A DNA stretch of 64,000 nucleotides from Mitsuokella multacida DSM 20544 (GCF_000155955.1 NZ_GG697142.2:485325-549324), one strand, 5' to 3'; counted from the first letter of the stretch, positions 15,590 to 24,884 are shown. A program made the numbers and translations. Notes: generated from the letters alone by a model not told the origin.

Positions 15590-16786
15590 ATGAAACAACA
15601 GCAGCAGTTGCTGCTCTTGATCCTGGCATTTGGTGTGTTCAGCATCCTCAATACGGAGATGGGCATCATCGGCATCCTGCCGATGGCGGCGGAGATGTAC
15701 CAGGTGGATATCGTGCAGGCGGGGCTGCTCGTCAGCCTGTTTGCACTCGGCGTGGCCATAGCGGGGCCGACGATGCCGCTCTTGTTCTCGCGCTTCAACC
15801 GCAAGCGCGTGATGCTGCTTGTGCTGGGCGTGTTTACGCTCTGCAATGCACTGGCCGTCTTTGCGAGTGACTTCGAGGTCCTGCTGGTACTGCGCGTCGT
15901 GCCGGCTTTCTTCCATCCGGTCTACTGCGCGCTCGCTTTCAGCGTGGCCGCGGCTTCGGTGGCTCCAGAGGATGCGCCACGGGCCGTGGCGCGCATCAAC
16001 ATGGGCGTCGCCGCTGGCATGGTTGTCGGCGTGCCCATCAGCAATGTCTTGGCCGCGACGTTTGACTTCTCGGTGGCGATGGCCTTCTTTGCAGGTGTGA
16101 CGGGGCTCATGTTCCTCTTGACGATGGCCTTCGTGTCGGACTTGCCTGTGGCGCAGCCGATGCAGTACGGTGCGCAGCTTTCTGTCCTGAAGCGCCCGCC
16201 AGTCTGGCTGGCCATCGTGGCGGTCATCTGCCTCAATGGCTCGATCTTCGGCGTCTACAACTACCTTGCTGACTACCTGCAGCAGATTGCGGCGCTGCCG
16301 GGACAGTTCATCGCAGCTCTGCTTCTCGTCTACGGTCTCTTGAACATCTACGGAAGCTATCTGGGCGGCAATCTTCTCGCCAAGCGTCCTTGCGCGACCG
16401 TACGCCTTTTCCCACTGTGCACCATCGTGCTCTACTGCCTGCTATTTGTGAGCGGTGGCCAGCTGCTGCTCCTCGCGGCACTGATCGTGGCCTGGGGCAT
16501 CCTCGGCGGCATCAACGCGAACATCAATCAGTACCTGCTGGCCTGCGTGGCGTCGGATGCACCGGATTTCAGCAATGGCCTGTTCCTGACCGCAGCCAAT
16601 CTCGGCTGCATGGCGGGAACCATGCTCAGCGGCTTCTTCATCCGCAGCCTCGGCCTGCCCTTCGTCGTCTGTGGCGGACTGGTGATGGCAACAGCGGCCC
16701 TGCTGCTCACAAAGTTCGTGCACTGCCAGGCGGATGAGCGTATCGGTGATGAGCATCTGCTACTGCCGGACGGAACAGACCGGTAA
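15590..16786 (+). CDS. MFS transporter, DHA1/AraJ-like
   Basis: This is a 398-residue membrane protein with about 12 hydrophobic segments. The loop after the second helix, RFNRKRVMLLVLG, is the major facilitator signature region. The opening (FSILNTEMGIIGILP) is like the AraJ/YdhP/sugar-efflux branch that exports drugs, arabinose-like sugars or small metabolites. The substrate cannot be told. AGGATGAG lies just upstream of the ATG. From here on the sequence is clearly more GC-rich than the preceding region. Confidence 0.88.
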   Translation: MKQQQQLLLLILAFGVFSILNTEMGIIGILPMAAEMYQVDIVQAGLLVSLFALGVAIAGPTMPLLFSRFNRKRVMLLVLGVFTLCNALAVFASDFEVLLVLRVVPAFFHPVYCALAFSVAAASVAPEDAPRAVARINMGVAAGMVVGVPISNVLAATFDFSVAMAFFAGVTGLMFLLTMAFVSDLPVAQPMQYGAQLSVLKRPPVWLAIVAVICLNGSIFGVYNYLADYLQQIAALPGQFIAALLLVYGLLNIYGSYLGGNLLAKRPCATVRLFPLCTIVLYCLLFVSGGQLLLLAALIVAWGILGGINANINQYLLACVASDAPDFSNGLFLTAANLGCMAGTMLSGFFIRSLGLPFVVCGGLVMATAALLLTKFVHCQADERIGDEHLLLPDGTDR

Positions 16787-16865
16787 AATGCGCCATAGCG
16801 ATATGATGGAATAAGCATCGTTTTCGCTCTCTGCCATGCATTTATTCTATAACAGACGATTTTTG

Positions 16866-16902
16866 ATAAGCATTTCACATGAAATGCTTATTTTGCTATC
16901 AT
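16866..16902 (+). promoter_or_regulatory. Regulated promoter of Fe-alcohol dehydrogenase 1
   Basis: TTCACA (16874-16879) and TATCAT (16897-16902) are spaced 17 bases. They are overlapped by a perfect 26-bp palindrome (16866-16891) with arms ATAAGCATTTCA and TGAAATGCTTAT around CA. Two other promoters (23120, 24928) share ATAAGCATTTCACAT in the same position. Confidence 0.65.
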
Positions 16903-16956
16903 GGAGAAAAAGCGAGAGAAATTAGATTGTAGTTTGGATAAAAAGGAGTAAAACAC

Positions 16957-18126
16957 ATGTTAGGAAATTTTTCTTATTGCAACCCGGCAAAGCTCTATTT
17001 CGGTGATCAGTCGCTGGACTACTTGAATGAGGAGCTGCCGAAGTACGGCAAGAACGTCGTCCTGATCTATGGCGGCGGCTCGATCAAGAAGAACGGCATC
17101 TACGATGATGTCGTCAAGATTCTGGAGGCGCAGGGTAAGAACGTTGCGGAGATCTCGGGTGTCATGCCGAATCCGACGCTCGCGAAGCTCTACGAGGGCA
17201 TCGAGATCGCGCGCCAGCATCAGGCGGATTTCCTTCTGGCTGTCGGCGGCGGTTCGGTCTGCGACTATGCGAAAGCTGTCTCGGTCTCGGTCAACTGTGA
17301 GGAGGACCCTTGGCAGAAGTACTTCCTGCGCTTTGAGGAGCCGTCCTGCGAGACGCTGCCGGTCGGCTGCGTGCTGACGATGGTCGGCACGGGCTCGGAG
17401 ATGAATGCCGGTGCCGTCATCACCAATCAGGAGACGAAGCAGAAGATCGGCCATGTCTTCGCGGATGAGAAGATCATCCCGCGCTTCGCCATTCTGAACC
17501 CGCGGTGCACGATGACGCTGCCGCACCGCCAGATGGTGGCCGGCATCTACGACATCTTCAATCATATCTGTGAGCAGTATTTCTCCGGCACAGACGATAC
17601 GACGAGCGACTACATCAGCGAGGGCCTGATGCGCTCGGTGCTGCATGCCAGCCGGATAGCCAACAAGAATCCGCAGGACTACGAGGCGCGCAGCAACCTG
17701 ATGTGGACGGCGACCTGGGCGCTCAACACATTGATTGCCAAAGGCAAGAGCACGGACTGGATGGTCCACATGCTCGGCCAGTCGGTCGGCGCCTATACGA
17801 ATGCGACGCATGGCATGACGCTCGCCGCTGTCTCTCTGCCATATTACCGCTATATCCTGCCGTACGGCCTGCCGAAATTCAAGCGCTTCGCCATCGAGGT
17901 CTGGAAGGTCCGTCCAGAGGGCAAGACGGATGAAGCGATTGCCGAGGAAGGCCTCAAGGCCATGGAAGCTTGGATGAAAGAGCTCGGCCTCGCCATGAAC
18001 ATCTCCGAGCTCGGCGCGACGGAAGACATGATTGACGGTATCGCTGATGGGACCTTTATCCTTGAGGGCGGCTACAAGGTACTGGATCACGAGGAGATCG
18101 TCACGATCCTGAAGGAGAGCCTTTGA
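16957..18126 (+). CDS. Iron-containing alcohol dehydrogenase (butanol dehydrogenase-like)
   Basis: This is a 389-residue group III alcohol dehydrogenase, close to the YugJ/BdhA/YqhD type. The NAD(P) loop is GGGSVCDYAK, followed by GTGSEMNAG. Metal-binding residues fall in DIFNHICEQYF and in HMLGQSVGAY...ATHGMTLA. It interconverts aldehydes and alcohols, here probably aldehyde reduction. AAAAAGGAG lies 8 bases before the ATG. A paralogue lies at 31941. The upstream palindrome and promoter suggest LysR-type control together with the genes at 23191 and 25001. The flavin reductase gene follows after 80 bases. Confidence 0.93.
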   Translation: MLGNFSYCNPAKLYFGDQSLDYLNEELPKYGKNVVLIYGGGSIKKNGIYDDVVKILEAQGKNVAEISGVMPNPTLAKLYEGIEIARQHQADFLLAVGGGSVCDYAKAVSVSVNCEEDPWQKYFLRFEEPSCETLPVGCVLTMVGTGSEMNAGAVITNQETKQKIGHVFADEKIIPRFAILNPRCTMTLPHRQMVAGIYDIFNHICEQYFSGTDDTTSDYISEGLMRSVLHASRIANKNPQDYEARSNLMWTATWALNTLIAKGKSTDWMVHMLGQSVGAYTNATHGMTLAAVSLPYYRYILPYGLPKFKRFAIEVWKVRPEGKTDEAIAEEGLKAMEAWMKELGLAMNISELGATEDMIDGIADGTFILEGGYKVLDHEEIVTILKESL

Positions 18127-18206
18127 GGATGCGTTGCCATCATTGATTGATAAGAGTATCCGAGAGACAAAGAACTGGTAGATTAAGAATAGAAAGGTGA
18201 ACTAGC

Positions 18207-18758
18207 ATGAAGCAAAATATCGGTAAGGCATTGGCACTCTATCCTTCGCCGCTCATCGTCGTCGGCAGCATGGTCGATGGCAAGCCGAACTGGACGCTCG
18301 TCGCCCATGCCGGCATAGTGGCGCATAGCCATCTGATGCTGTCGATGGTGCAGAACCATCATACAAATAAGGGCATCAAAGAGACGAAGAAAGTTTCCGT
18401 TAATGTCGTCGATGAGAGCTGGCTCAAGGAAGCCGACTACATGGGTGTGGTTTCTGGCAATAAGACGGATAAATCCGCCGCTTTTGCCTACACCATCGGT
18501 GAAAACGGTGCACCGCTCATCGACGAGGCCAAGGTTTCTATTGAATGCACCTTGGTCAACACCCTCGAATTGGATGGTTTCGACAACTTCATCTGCCGCA
18601 TTGAAGCGACCTATGCAAACGAAACCATCCTCAATGATGCTGGCAAGATCGACTACCACAAGTTCAAGCCTGTCTTGTTCGAGTTCCCAACTTATGAATA
18701 TTTCGTCACAGGTGAGAAAGTCGGCGACTGTGCACGCATGAATCCCCGCCAGAAATGA
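18207..18758 (+). CDS. Flavin reductase-like FMN-binding protein
   Basis: This is a 183-residue split-barrel flavin reductase (DIM6/NTAB type). The pattern YPSPLIVVGSMVDGKPN then HSHLMLSMVQNHHTNKG and VSVNVVDES matches the flavoredoxin branch that binds FMN at a dimer interface. There is no signal peptide. Its stop overlaps the ATG of a flavodoxin remnant (ATGA), so the two were once translationally coupled: a flavin reductase feeding a flavodoxin is plausible. GAAAGGTGAAC lies upstream of the ATG. Confidence 0.88.
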   Translation: MKQNIGKALALYPSPLIVVGSMVDGKPNWTLVAHAGIVAHSHLMLSMVQNHHTNKGIKETKKVSVNVVDESWLKEADYMGVVSGNKTDKSAAFAYTIGENGAPLIDEAKVSIECTLVNTLELDGFDNFICRIEATYANETILNDAGKIDYHKFKPVLFEFPTYEYFVTGEKVGDCARMNPRQK

Positions 18759-18973
18759 AAGCACTTGTCGTCTATTTCACTTGGACGAATGGCAATACGG
18801 AGCGCATCGCAAAGGTACTGCAGCAGGCATTGCAGGCGGATATCCTGAAGATCGCAGCGCCGGATGACTACCATGAAGACTATGACACGGTCGTCCGCAA
18901 GTCGCAGGAGGAAATCCGCCGCGGTTACCGTCCGCGCGTCAAGGCGTGGCTGCACGGGAATGGCATAGCATAA
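18755..18973 (+). pseudogene. Truncated flavodoxin
   Basis: The frame encodes the N-terminal half of a flavodoxin: ALVVYFTWTNGNTERIAK (FMN phosphate loop) through EEIRRGYRPRVKAW, then a few unrelated residues and a stop. The second half with the aromatic flavin loop is missing. It resembles the first half of the anchored flavodoxin at 13090. The start overlaps the flavin reductase stop by four bases. Confidence 0.8.
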
Positions 18974-19010
18974 GAGTAGCTGAGAGAAATTTTGGAAAGG
19001 AGTTTTCAAG

Positions 19011-19490
19011 ATGATAAGGAGCGCAGCGATTGCCTTACTCAGTATTCTTTTTTGGGGGACAGGCATGGTTCAAAGTGAAGCAGCATCGGCTCAGCCGGAC
19101 AGTGGAAATGCGGCAGCGATACAGGCATCGACGCCCGCACCGGCCAAGAAGGCCGTCAAGATCGTACAGACAGCAGGACGCCAGCAGCTCGGCGATTTTG
19201 CGCCGGATTTCGCCCGCTACAATGACGATATCCTGTTCGGTGAAGTCTGGAGCAAGAACGATGTGCTCTCGCTGCATGACCGCAGCATCGTGACGGTCTC
19301 AGCACTCATTGCACAGGGCATCACCGACAGCTCGCTCAAATATCACATCGAGTCGGCAAAGAAGAACGGTGTGACAAAGGCTGAGATGGCAGAGATCATC
19401 ACGCAGGTCGGCTTCTACGGCGGCTGGCCGAAGGCTTGGGCGGCATTCCGCTATGCCAAGGAAGTCTATCAGGAACCGGCAGCTAAGTAA
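19011..19490 (+). CDS. Exported carboxymuconolactone decarboxylase family protein
   Basis: This is a 159-residue protein. A signal peptide (to about AASA, residue 26) and a proline/alanine linker are followed by one CMD helical domain: HDRSIVTVSALIAQGI, then HIESAKKNGVTKAEMAEII and GFYGGWPKAW. No CxxC is present, so AhpD-like disulfide chemistry is not expected; it is nearer to the PcaC branch. Family members act on lactones or are of unknown function. GGAAAGGAG lies upstream of the ATG. A two-domain exported relative is at 34223. Confidence 0.88.
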   Translation: MIRSAAIALLSILFWGTGMVQSEAASAQPDSGNAAAIQASTPAPAKKAVKIVQTAGRQQLGDFAPDFARYNDDILFGEVWSKNDVLSLHDRSIVTVSALIAQGITDSSLKYHIESAKKNGVTKAEMAEIITQVGFYGGWPKAWAAFRYAKEVYQEPAAK

Positions 19491-19555
19491 GCAAGAGAAC
19501 GGACTGAATGGTCTATATTCGTCATTCGTCTTGCCATTGAAAGGAGAAAAAGAAG

Positions 19556-20035
19556 ATGAGTAAGACATTGGTTGCCTATTTTTCAGCGACGGGAACGACT
19601 AGGCGTGTGGCAGAGCGCCTGGCGCGCGCTGCGCAGGCTGACCTTTTCGAGATCAAGCCGGCCGTACCGTACAGCAGTGCTGACTTGGACTGGACCAATA
19701 AGGCGAGCCGCACGAGCAAAGAGCGGTCGGATGAATCCATCCGACCGGCTCTGGCCGTGAAACTGGCAGATGCGTCTGCGTATAATGTTATCTATATCGG
19801 TTTCCCCATCTGGTGGTATGTTGCGCCGCGCATCATCGCGACGTTCTTGGAGAGCAGCGATTTCTCAGGCAAGACGATCGTGCCGTTTGCCACTTCCGGC
19901 GGCAGCAGCATGGGGCGGACGATAGAGGAGCTCAAGCGCATCTGCCCCACCGCCCGCTTTCTGAACGGTCGGGTACTGAACGGCTTATCCGATAAAGGCT
20001 TGGCCGACTGGGTCGCATCCGTGAATGGAAAATGA
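19556..20035 (+). CDS. Flavodoxin
   Basis: This is a complete 159-residue flavodoxin without a signal peptide. The phosphate loop is AYFSATGTTRRVAE (about 7-20), the isoalloxazine loop GFPIWWYVAP, and a third loop ATSGGSSMG. It should be a cytoplasmic one-electron carrier with FMN. AAAGGAG lies upstream of the ATG. It sits between the exported CMD gene and the Tat-type aldo/keto reductase; a terminator follows, so it ends the operon that starts at 18207 or 16957. Confidence 0.93.
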   Translation: MSKTLVAYFSATGTTRRVAERLARAAQADLFEIKPAVPYSSADLDWTNKASRTSKERSDESIRPALAVKLADASAYNVIYIGFPIWWYVAPRIIATFLESSDFSGKTIVPFATSGGSSMGRTIEELKRICPTARFLNGRVLNGLSDKGLADWVASVNGK

Positions 20036-20069
20036 ATGTGAAGTGAATGCCGCCAGGCATCGATGAGAG

Positions 20070-20106
20070 ACAGTCCCGTGCATGCAGATGCACTGGGCTG
20101 TTTTGT
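20070..20106 (+). terminator. Terminator after the flavodoxin gene
   Basis: ACAGTCCCGTGCAT pairs (with mismatches) with ATGCACTGGGCTGT around GCAG, followed by TTTTGT. Confidence 0.65.
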
Positions 20107-20160
20107 CGTTGTTCACGGTGCATGCTCATCCTATCATTTGGATGAAAGGAAGATGTTCTT

Positions 20161-21543
20161 ATGCAAAATGGAATCAATCGGCGGAGTTTCTTGAAGGCGC
20201 TTGGTGGCTTGGCTGGCGTGGCAGCCGCTGGTGCGTTCCTCAATCGCGAAGAGATCTTGTCATTCCTCGACCGTGACAAGGCGGCAGAAGAAGCAGGTGA
20301 GACCATGGGGCAGGTCACGCGCCGCTATTTTGCGCCGCTTGGACAAGAACTGCCGATACTCGGCTTTGGCTGCATGCGGTTCCCTACGAAGTTCTCGACT
20401 TCTGGGCGGGAGATCGATGCGGAGCTCAGCGAGAAGATGATCGACTTTGCCTATCGCCATGGCATCAATTACTTCGATACGGCCTGGTTTTATCACGATG
20501 GGAAGTCGGAGTCTTTTGTGGGCGGGGTGCTGAAGAAATATCCTCGCGAGAGTTTCTTCTTGGCGGATAAGATGCCGACACCGATGCTCACGGACCTGTC
20601 GCAGGCCAAAGAGATTTTCCAGACGCAGCTTGAACGCTGTCAGGTCGCGTATTTCGATACCTACATGCTCCACTCGTTGAGTAGCCAGGAGGAGTTTGTC
20701 CGGCTCTACATCGATCAGGGAATCCTCGACTACCTGCGCGAGGAGAAAGCGCAGGGGCGCATCCGCAGCCTGGGCTTCTCGTTCCACGGCGATGTGCCGT
20801 TCTTCTATCATCTCATGGATCAGTACCCCTGGGATTTCTGCATGATCCAGCTCAATTACGCGGACTGGAATGAGCCTGGCGAGGCGCCGTCCGGAAGCCG
20901 GCAGGCCGGCGACCTCTATCGCAAGTGCCGGGAGAAGGATGTGCCCATCTTTGTCATGGAGCCGGTCAAAGGCGGCAATCTGGCCAGCCTGTCGGAGTCG
21001 GCGGAATCCATCCTGAAAGCGCAGCGGCCAGACGCGAGCATGGCTTCGTGGGCCCTACGCTGGGTGGGCTCTCTCGACGGTGTCATCACGCTCAATTCGG
21101 GCATGAGCAATCTGGAACAGGTCCTCGACAACGTCCAGACGATGATGGATTTTGAGCCGCTGTCGACGGCAGAGGCACGCGCTATCCAGCAGACACTCGG
21201 CAAGGCCAGCGACAGCGGGGCGCTTCCCTGCACGTATTGCCGCTATTGCGATCCCTGCCCGTACGGCGTCGATATCGCCTCGGTCTTCCGGATCTACAAG
21301 CGCTATGGCGAAGCAGCTGGCTTAGACCTTGAGTATCCCGAGCGGGCATCTGCTCGCCAAAAAGAAGCGTTTCTCGCGCATTACAAGAACAATCTGGAAC
21401 GCTCGCAGAGGGCGTCGCATTGTACGGCCTGCGGCACATGCCTGCCGCGCTGCCCGCAGCATATCGATATCCCGAAGGAAATACGGGCCATCGATGACCT
21501 GGTCCAGCGCCTGAGCAGGGAAACGGGGAAGGAGGTGCTCTGA
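20161..21543 (+). CDS. Tat-type aldo/keto reductase with 4Fe-4S motifs
   Basis: This is a 460-residue protein. The N-terminus NRRSFLKALGGLAGVAAAGA is a good twin-arginine signal. An aldo/keto reductase barrel follows (LPILGFGCMRFP; YFDTAWFYHDG with Asp and Tyr; Lys in LADKMP; YMLHSLSS). The C-terminal part has two ferredoxin-like motifs, CTYCRYCDPCP and CTACGTCLPRCP. This AKR-ferredoxin architecture is known as a predicted oxidoreductase group. The stop is followed at once by the ATG of a membrane polyferredoxin, so electrons may pass between them across or on the membrane. The substrate is unknown. Confidence 0.9.
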   Translation: MQNGINRRSFLKALGGLAGVAAAGAFLNREEILSFLDRDKAAEEAGETMGQVTRRYFAPLGQELPILGFGCMRFPTKFSTSGREIDAELSEKMIDFAYRHGINYFDTAWFYHDGKSESFVGGVLKKYPRESFFLADKMPTPMLTDLSQAKEIFQTQLERCQVAYFDTYMLHSLSSQEEFVRLYIDQGILDYLREEKAQGRIRSLGFSFHGDVPFFYHLMDQYPWDFCMIQLNYADWNEPGEAPSGSRQAGDLYRKCREKDVPIFVMEPVKGGNLASLSESAESILKAQRPDASMASWALRWVGSLDGVITLNSGMSNLEQVLDNVQTMMDFEPLSTAEARAIQQTLGKASDSGALPCTYCRYCDPCPYGVDIASVFRIYKRYGEAAGLDLEYPERASARQKEAFLAHYKNNLERSQRASHCTACGTCLPRCPQHIDIPKEIRAIDDLVQRLSRETGKEVL

Positions 21544-23028
21544 ATGCTTCGGAAGGGACGGATTATCGTATCTCTGGGGATGCTGCTCGTCATGGTGCTG
21601 ACCTTCGGCGGCCTGTTCGTGCCAGTGCTGCCGCACTGGCAGTTCCTGCCGGCAATTTTGGCGGAGAATTTCCTTGCCTTGGCACTGATTCTCGCGGTGA
21701 CATTCCTCTTTGGCCGCGTGTACTGCAGTGTGCTCTGTCCGCTCGGCATCAGTCAGGACCTCGTGATCTGGCTGTCAGGAAGGCGCAGGAAAAAGCGCCG
21801 TGCATTTGCTTTTGCCCGCGAACGGCGCGGCCTGCGCTATGCGGTTTTGTTCTTGGCAGGGCTGTCCATATTATTCGGTTATCCGCTCTTTCTCGGACTA
21901 GTCGATCCGTACAGCATCTTTGGGCGCATCCTCAACGATCTGTTTGCGCTTCCGGTATCCTATGGGTGGAACGCGATTGTGGGCCTAAGCGAGCGATATG
22001 ACTGGCTGCCACTGCTGATGAAGACAGAGGTACAGCAGCCGTCTGCATGGGCAGCAGTCTTGGCGGGCATTTACTTGATCGTGCTGGTTGCCTTATCATG
22101 GCGTCATGGCCGCGCCTACTGCCATACCATCTGTCCGGTGGGGACGCTGCTGGGGACGGTCAGCCGGTTCAGCGTGTTCCGCCCTGTCATTGACGCGGAC
22201 CGCTGCATCCATTGTGGTGCCTGTGAGAGAACTTGTCCTTCTGCCTGCATCGATGCAAAAACTGGGGTCATAGACAGCAGCCGCTGTGTCGACTGCTTTG
22301 ACTGCCTGACCCTCTGCCCAAAAGATGCGCTGCATTTTTCTCGATCGCATCATGCGCAGCAAAAGGTCAGAATGACAGAGACTGAACCTGCGGATACACC
22401 GCCATCCGGCCCCGTCATGACGCGCCGCGAACTTTTGGGCACGACGGCCCTTGCCATCGGCACGGTGGCGGCGGGCCTCGTGCGCAGTCGGTCTGCCATG
22501 TCGGCGGCTGTCGGTGCTTGGGGTCTTGAGGGGGAAGCGTCTATCCTGCCGCCGGGTGCGCAGTCTGCGGATTCTTTCTATACGCACTGTACCTCCTGCC
22601 ACCTCTGTGTCAGCCGCTGCCCAAGCGGCGTCCTGTTATCTTCTGGCCCAGAAAATGGTGCCTTGCACCTATTGCAGCCACACATGGACTTTTCTCAGGG
22701 GTACTGTGTCTACAACTGCAATCTCTGTTCCGCGGCCTGCCCGACCGGTGCAATCCGTCCGCTGTCGTTGGCGGAAAAGCAGCAGACCAAGATCGGGCTG
22801 GCCCGCTATGACAAGCAGCAATGCCTCATCACGCGGGATGGCATTGTCTGCGGCAATTGTGCACGCCATTGCCTGACGCAAGCCATCACGATGGTCGAGG
22901 ACCGCGACGGGCGCAGTTATCCCGTGGTCGATGATGCGGCCTGCATTGGTTGTGGCTCCTGTGAATACCATTGTCCTGCTGAACCGTCAGCGATACATAT
23001 CATTGGGATAGCAGAATTGTTGCGATAA
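21544..23028 (+). CDS. Membrane polyferredoxin (NapH/4Fe-4S family)
   Basis: This is a 494-residue protein with about four to five N-terminal transmembrane segments and NapH-like CxxxCP motifs (VYCSVLCPLG; YCHTICPVG). Two 4Fe-4S sites follow (CIHCGACERTCP; CVDCFDCLTLCP). After a second hydrophobic stretch preceded by TRRELLG come more cysteine clusters (CTSCHLCVSRCP; CNLCSAACP; CGNCARHC; CIGCGSCEYHCP). It looks like a NapH-type membrane protein fused to a NapG/MauM-like ferredoxin, made to carry electrons between a membrane pool and an extracytosolic acceptor. It starts directly after the AKR gene stop, so the two are coupled. Confidence 0.9.
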   Translation: MLRKGRIIVSLGMLLVMVLTFGGLFVPVLPHWQFLPAILAENFLALALILAVTFLFGRVYCSVLCPLGISQDLVIWLSGRRRKKRRAFAFARERRGLRYAVLFLAGLSILFGYPLFLGLVDPYSIFGRILNDLFALPVSYGWNAIVGLSERYDWLPLLMKTEVQQPSAWAAVLAGIYLIVLVALSWRHGRAYCHTICPVGTLLGTVSRFSVFRPVIDADRCIHCGACERTCPSACIDAKTGVIDSSRCVDCFDCLTLCPKDALHFSRSHHAQQKVRMTETEPADTPPSGPVMTRRELLGTTALAIGTVAAGLVRSRSAMSAAVGAWGLEGEASILPPGAQSADSFYTHCTSCHLCVSRCPSGVLLSSGPENGALHLLQPHMDFSQGYCVYNCNLCSAACPTGAIRPLSLAEKQQTKIGLARYDKQQCLITRDGIVCGNCARHCLTQAITMVEDRDGRSYPVVDDAACIGCGSCEYHCPAEPSAIHIIGIAELLR

Positions 23029-23040
23029 GCATTTGATTCG

Positions 23041-23077
23041 AAAGCATCTGCTTCTATTTTAGGGGCAGGTGCTTTTT
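23041..23077 (+). terminator. Terminator after the polyferredoxin
   Basis: AAAGCATCTGC pairs with GCAGGTGCTTTTT around a 13-base loop. A close copy lies at 24846-24884; the two terminators and the promoters after them belong to one duplicated segment. Confidence 0.75.
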
Positions 23078-23119
23078 GGCAGGCGCCTGATAAAAAAATT
23101 GTATAACGCAAGCTAAGAT

Positions 23120-23156
23120 ATAAGCATTTCACATTGTGGCGTGAAGCGGGTAAGAT
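23120..23156 (+). promoter_or_regulatory. Promoter of the Tat FMN reductase gene
   Basis: TTCACA (23128-23133), 17 bases, TAAGAT (23151-23156), with ATAAGCAT directly upstream. The surrounding 130 bp is duplicated before the small gene at 25001. A LysR-type activator site at -35 is inferred. Confidence 0.65.
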
Positions 23157-23190
23157 AGAAGTATCGAAAAGAGAAGGGAGTGTGGCAGAT

Positions 23191-23877
23191 ATGAATCGCA
23201 GGGAATTCTTGAAGCTGACGGGCATGGGGGCCATGACCATCTTCCTGAGCGGGTGTGGTCTGTCGGCAATCAAAGGCTCTTCAGCAGGATCATCTGATGG
23301 TGCTGCACAGGCAGCAGGCAGTGTTTCGGGAGGGAAACAAATGAAAATCGTTGTGATTACGAGCAGTCCTCATCCACACGATGAGTCGACATCCATCTAT
23401 CTGGCCGACCGCTTCACGAAGGGTGCGACGCAGGCTGGCCATGAAGTCTTCACCTTTGATGCGGCCAACAGCGATACACATCCGTGCCGCGGCTGCGACC
23501 AATGCCATATGGACGGCCCATGTATCTGGAAGGATGACATCGAGAATACCCTGATGCCGAAGATGCTCGAGGCGGACTTGCTCGTGCTGACGACGCCGCT
23601 TTACTACTTCGGCATGTCGGCACAGCTCAAGACGATTGTCGATCGCTTCTACTCGCGCACGGGCAAGCTGCACGGCAAGAAGTCCATCCTGATGGCGACG
23701 GCCTACAACCGTGATGACTGGACGATGTCGGCCTTGGTTGACCATTATGATACCTTGGTCCGCTACATGGAATGGCAGGATGCCGGCAAAGTGCTCGGCA
23801 TCGGCTGCGGCTCGCGCTCGCTCGTCGAGCACTCGAAGTTCGGCGATATGGCGGAGCAGATGGGTGCAAAACTATAA
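23191..23877 (+). CDS. Tat-exported lipoprotein, NADPH-dependent FMN reductase-like
   Basis: This is a 228-residue protein. The signal NRREFLKLTGMGAMT is a twin-arginine motif, and FLSGCG ends it with a lipobox cysteine near residue 24, so it should be exported folded and lipid-anchored. After a Ser/Gly/Ala linker comes a flavodoxin-fold domain of the iron-sulfur flavoprotein/FMN reductase type: VVITSSPHPHDEST (phosphate loop), a cysteine motif CRGCDQCHMDGPC, and TPLYYFGMSAQLK (flavin loop). CxxC plus C in this position binds 4Fe-4S in some relatives. The ATG at 23191 has GAAGGGAG upstream. LysR lies convergent after it. Confidence 0.88.
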   Translation: MNRREFLKLTGMGAMTIFLSGCGLSAIKGSSAGSSDGAAQAAGSVSGGKQMKIVVITSSPHPHDESTSIYLADRFTKGATQAGHEVFTFDAANSDTHPCRGCDQCHMDGPCIWKDDIENTLMPKMLEADLLVLTTPLYYFGMSAQLKTIVDRFYSRTGKLHGKKSILMATAYNRDDWTMSALVDHYDTLVRYMEWQDAGKVLGIGCGSRSLVEHSKFGDMAEQMGAKL

Positions 23878-23894
23878 GGGCACATCAAATCGAT

Positions 23895-24818
23895 TCAGGA
23901 GGGTTGCTGGGCCTGGGAATCCGCTTCTGACGCTTCGTCGATACACTGACGGAGCTCTTTGAGGAAGACTGTGCTGGACCGGGAGAGCAGGCGGTATTTT
24001 TTCCAGACGATGACGGCGGTCAGGGAAAGTGTCGGTTTCAGCGGTACGAATTTCAGATGGCCGGTCTCAAGCTGCAGCAGTTCGTCGACGCTGATGGTGT
24101 TGGCAAAACCTGCGCGGATGAAGTGGGCGGCATTGCCGATGAGATCGAAGCGTCCTACGATGTGGAGCGTTTCGTCTGTTACCTTGCCCTGCGACCATTG
24201 TCGGAAATCGAAGCGATTAGCGGACTGGCGTGAGGGAATCATCAGCGGCATCTCGTTGAGGTCTTCCGGTGTGATGCCGTCTTTCTGGGCCCAAGGACTG
24301 TCATCGCGCGTCACGACGCCGAGGCGCATGACCTCGGGCAGGCGGATGAAGTTGTAGTGCTCCACGTTGAATGGCTCAATCATCAGCGCGAAGTCGAGCA
24401 GTCCATGTGCGAGCTTTTCTTCGACGGTGTCGGCATTGCCCGTGAAGAGTTCAAGCGTCAGGCGCGGGTAGCGGTCATGCAGTTTGACGAAGAGGTCGGC
24501 AAGCAGGTGCACGACATGGGTTTCGCCTGCGCCGATGCGGATGCAGCCCGAAAGGTCAATCGTGTCGTTCTTGAGCTCGTCCTCCGTCTGGTTGACGAGC
24601 GCGAGGATCTCCTCGGCCCGCTGGCGCAGGTGCATGCCGTCCTCCGTCAGCAGGGTGTTGCGGCTCGTGCGCGTGAAGAGCTTCTTGCCGAGCTCATCCT
24701 CGAGGTCCGCAATCTGGCGCGAGAGCGTCGGCTGCGTCACATGCAGCACATTGGCCGCCTCAGTCATGTTCTGCTCCCTGGCCACAGCCAAGAAATACGA
24801 TAACGTGCGGAGTTCCAT
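23895..24818 (-). CDS. LysR-family regulator
   Basis: This is a 307-residue LysR protein. The helix-turn-helix ANVLHVTQPTLSRQIADLED is typical, followed by an effector domain. It is a paralogue of the regulator at 2890. AAGGGGG lies about 10 bases before its ATG. It is divergent from the gene at 25001 and convergent with 23191; both have the ATAAGCATTTCACAT promoter, so this regulator is the best candidate to bind that element. The effector is unknown. Confidence 0.9.
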   Translation of the reverse strand: MELRTLSYFLAVAREQNMTEAANVLHVTQPTLSRQIADLEDELGKKLFTRTSRNTLLTEDGMHLRQRAEEILALVNQTEDELKNDTIDLSGCIRIGAGETHVVHLLADLFVKLHDRYPRLTLELFTGNADTVEEKLAHGLLDFALMIEPFNVEHYNFIRLPEVMRLGVVTRDDSPWAQKDGITPEDLNEMPLMIPSRQSANRFDFRQWSQGKVTDETLHIVGRFDLIGNAAHFIRAGFANTISVDELLQLETGHLKFVPLKPTLSLTAVIVWKKYRLLSRSSTVFLKELRQCIDEASEADSQAQQPS

Positions 24819-24845
24819 CTCAAAAATTCCCCCTTTTATACGTTC

Positions 24846-24884
24846 AAAGCATCTGCTTCTATTGTAGGGAGCAGATGCTTTTTT
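24846..24884. terminator. Hairpin with T-run upstream of the 24928 promoter
   Basis: AAAGCATCTGCT pairs with AGCAGATGCTTTTTT. Copy of the terminator at 23041. Here it lies in the 5' region of the divergent LysR gene, so it is probably a leftover of the duplicated segment. Confidence 0.65.
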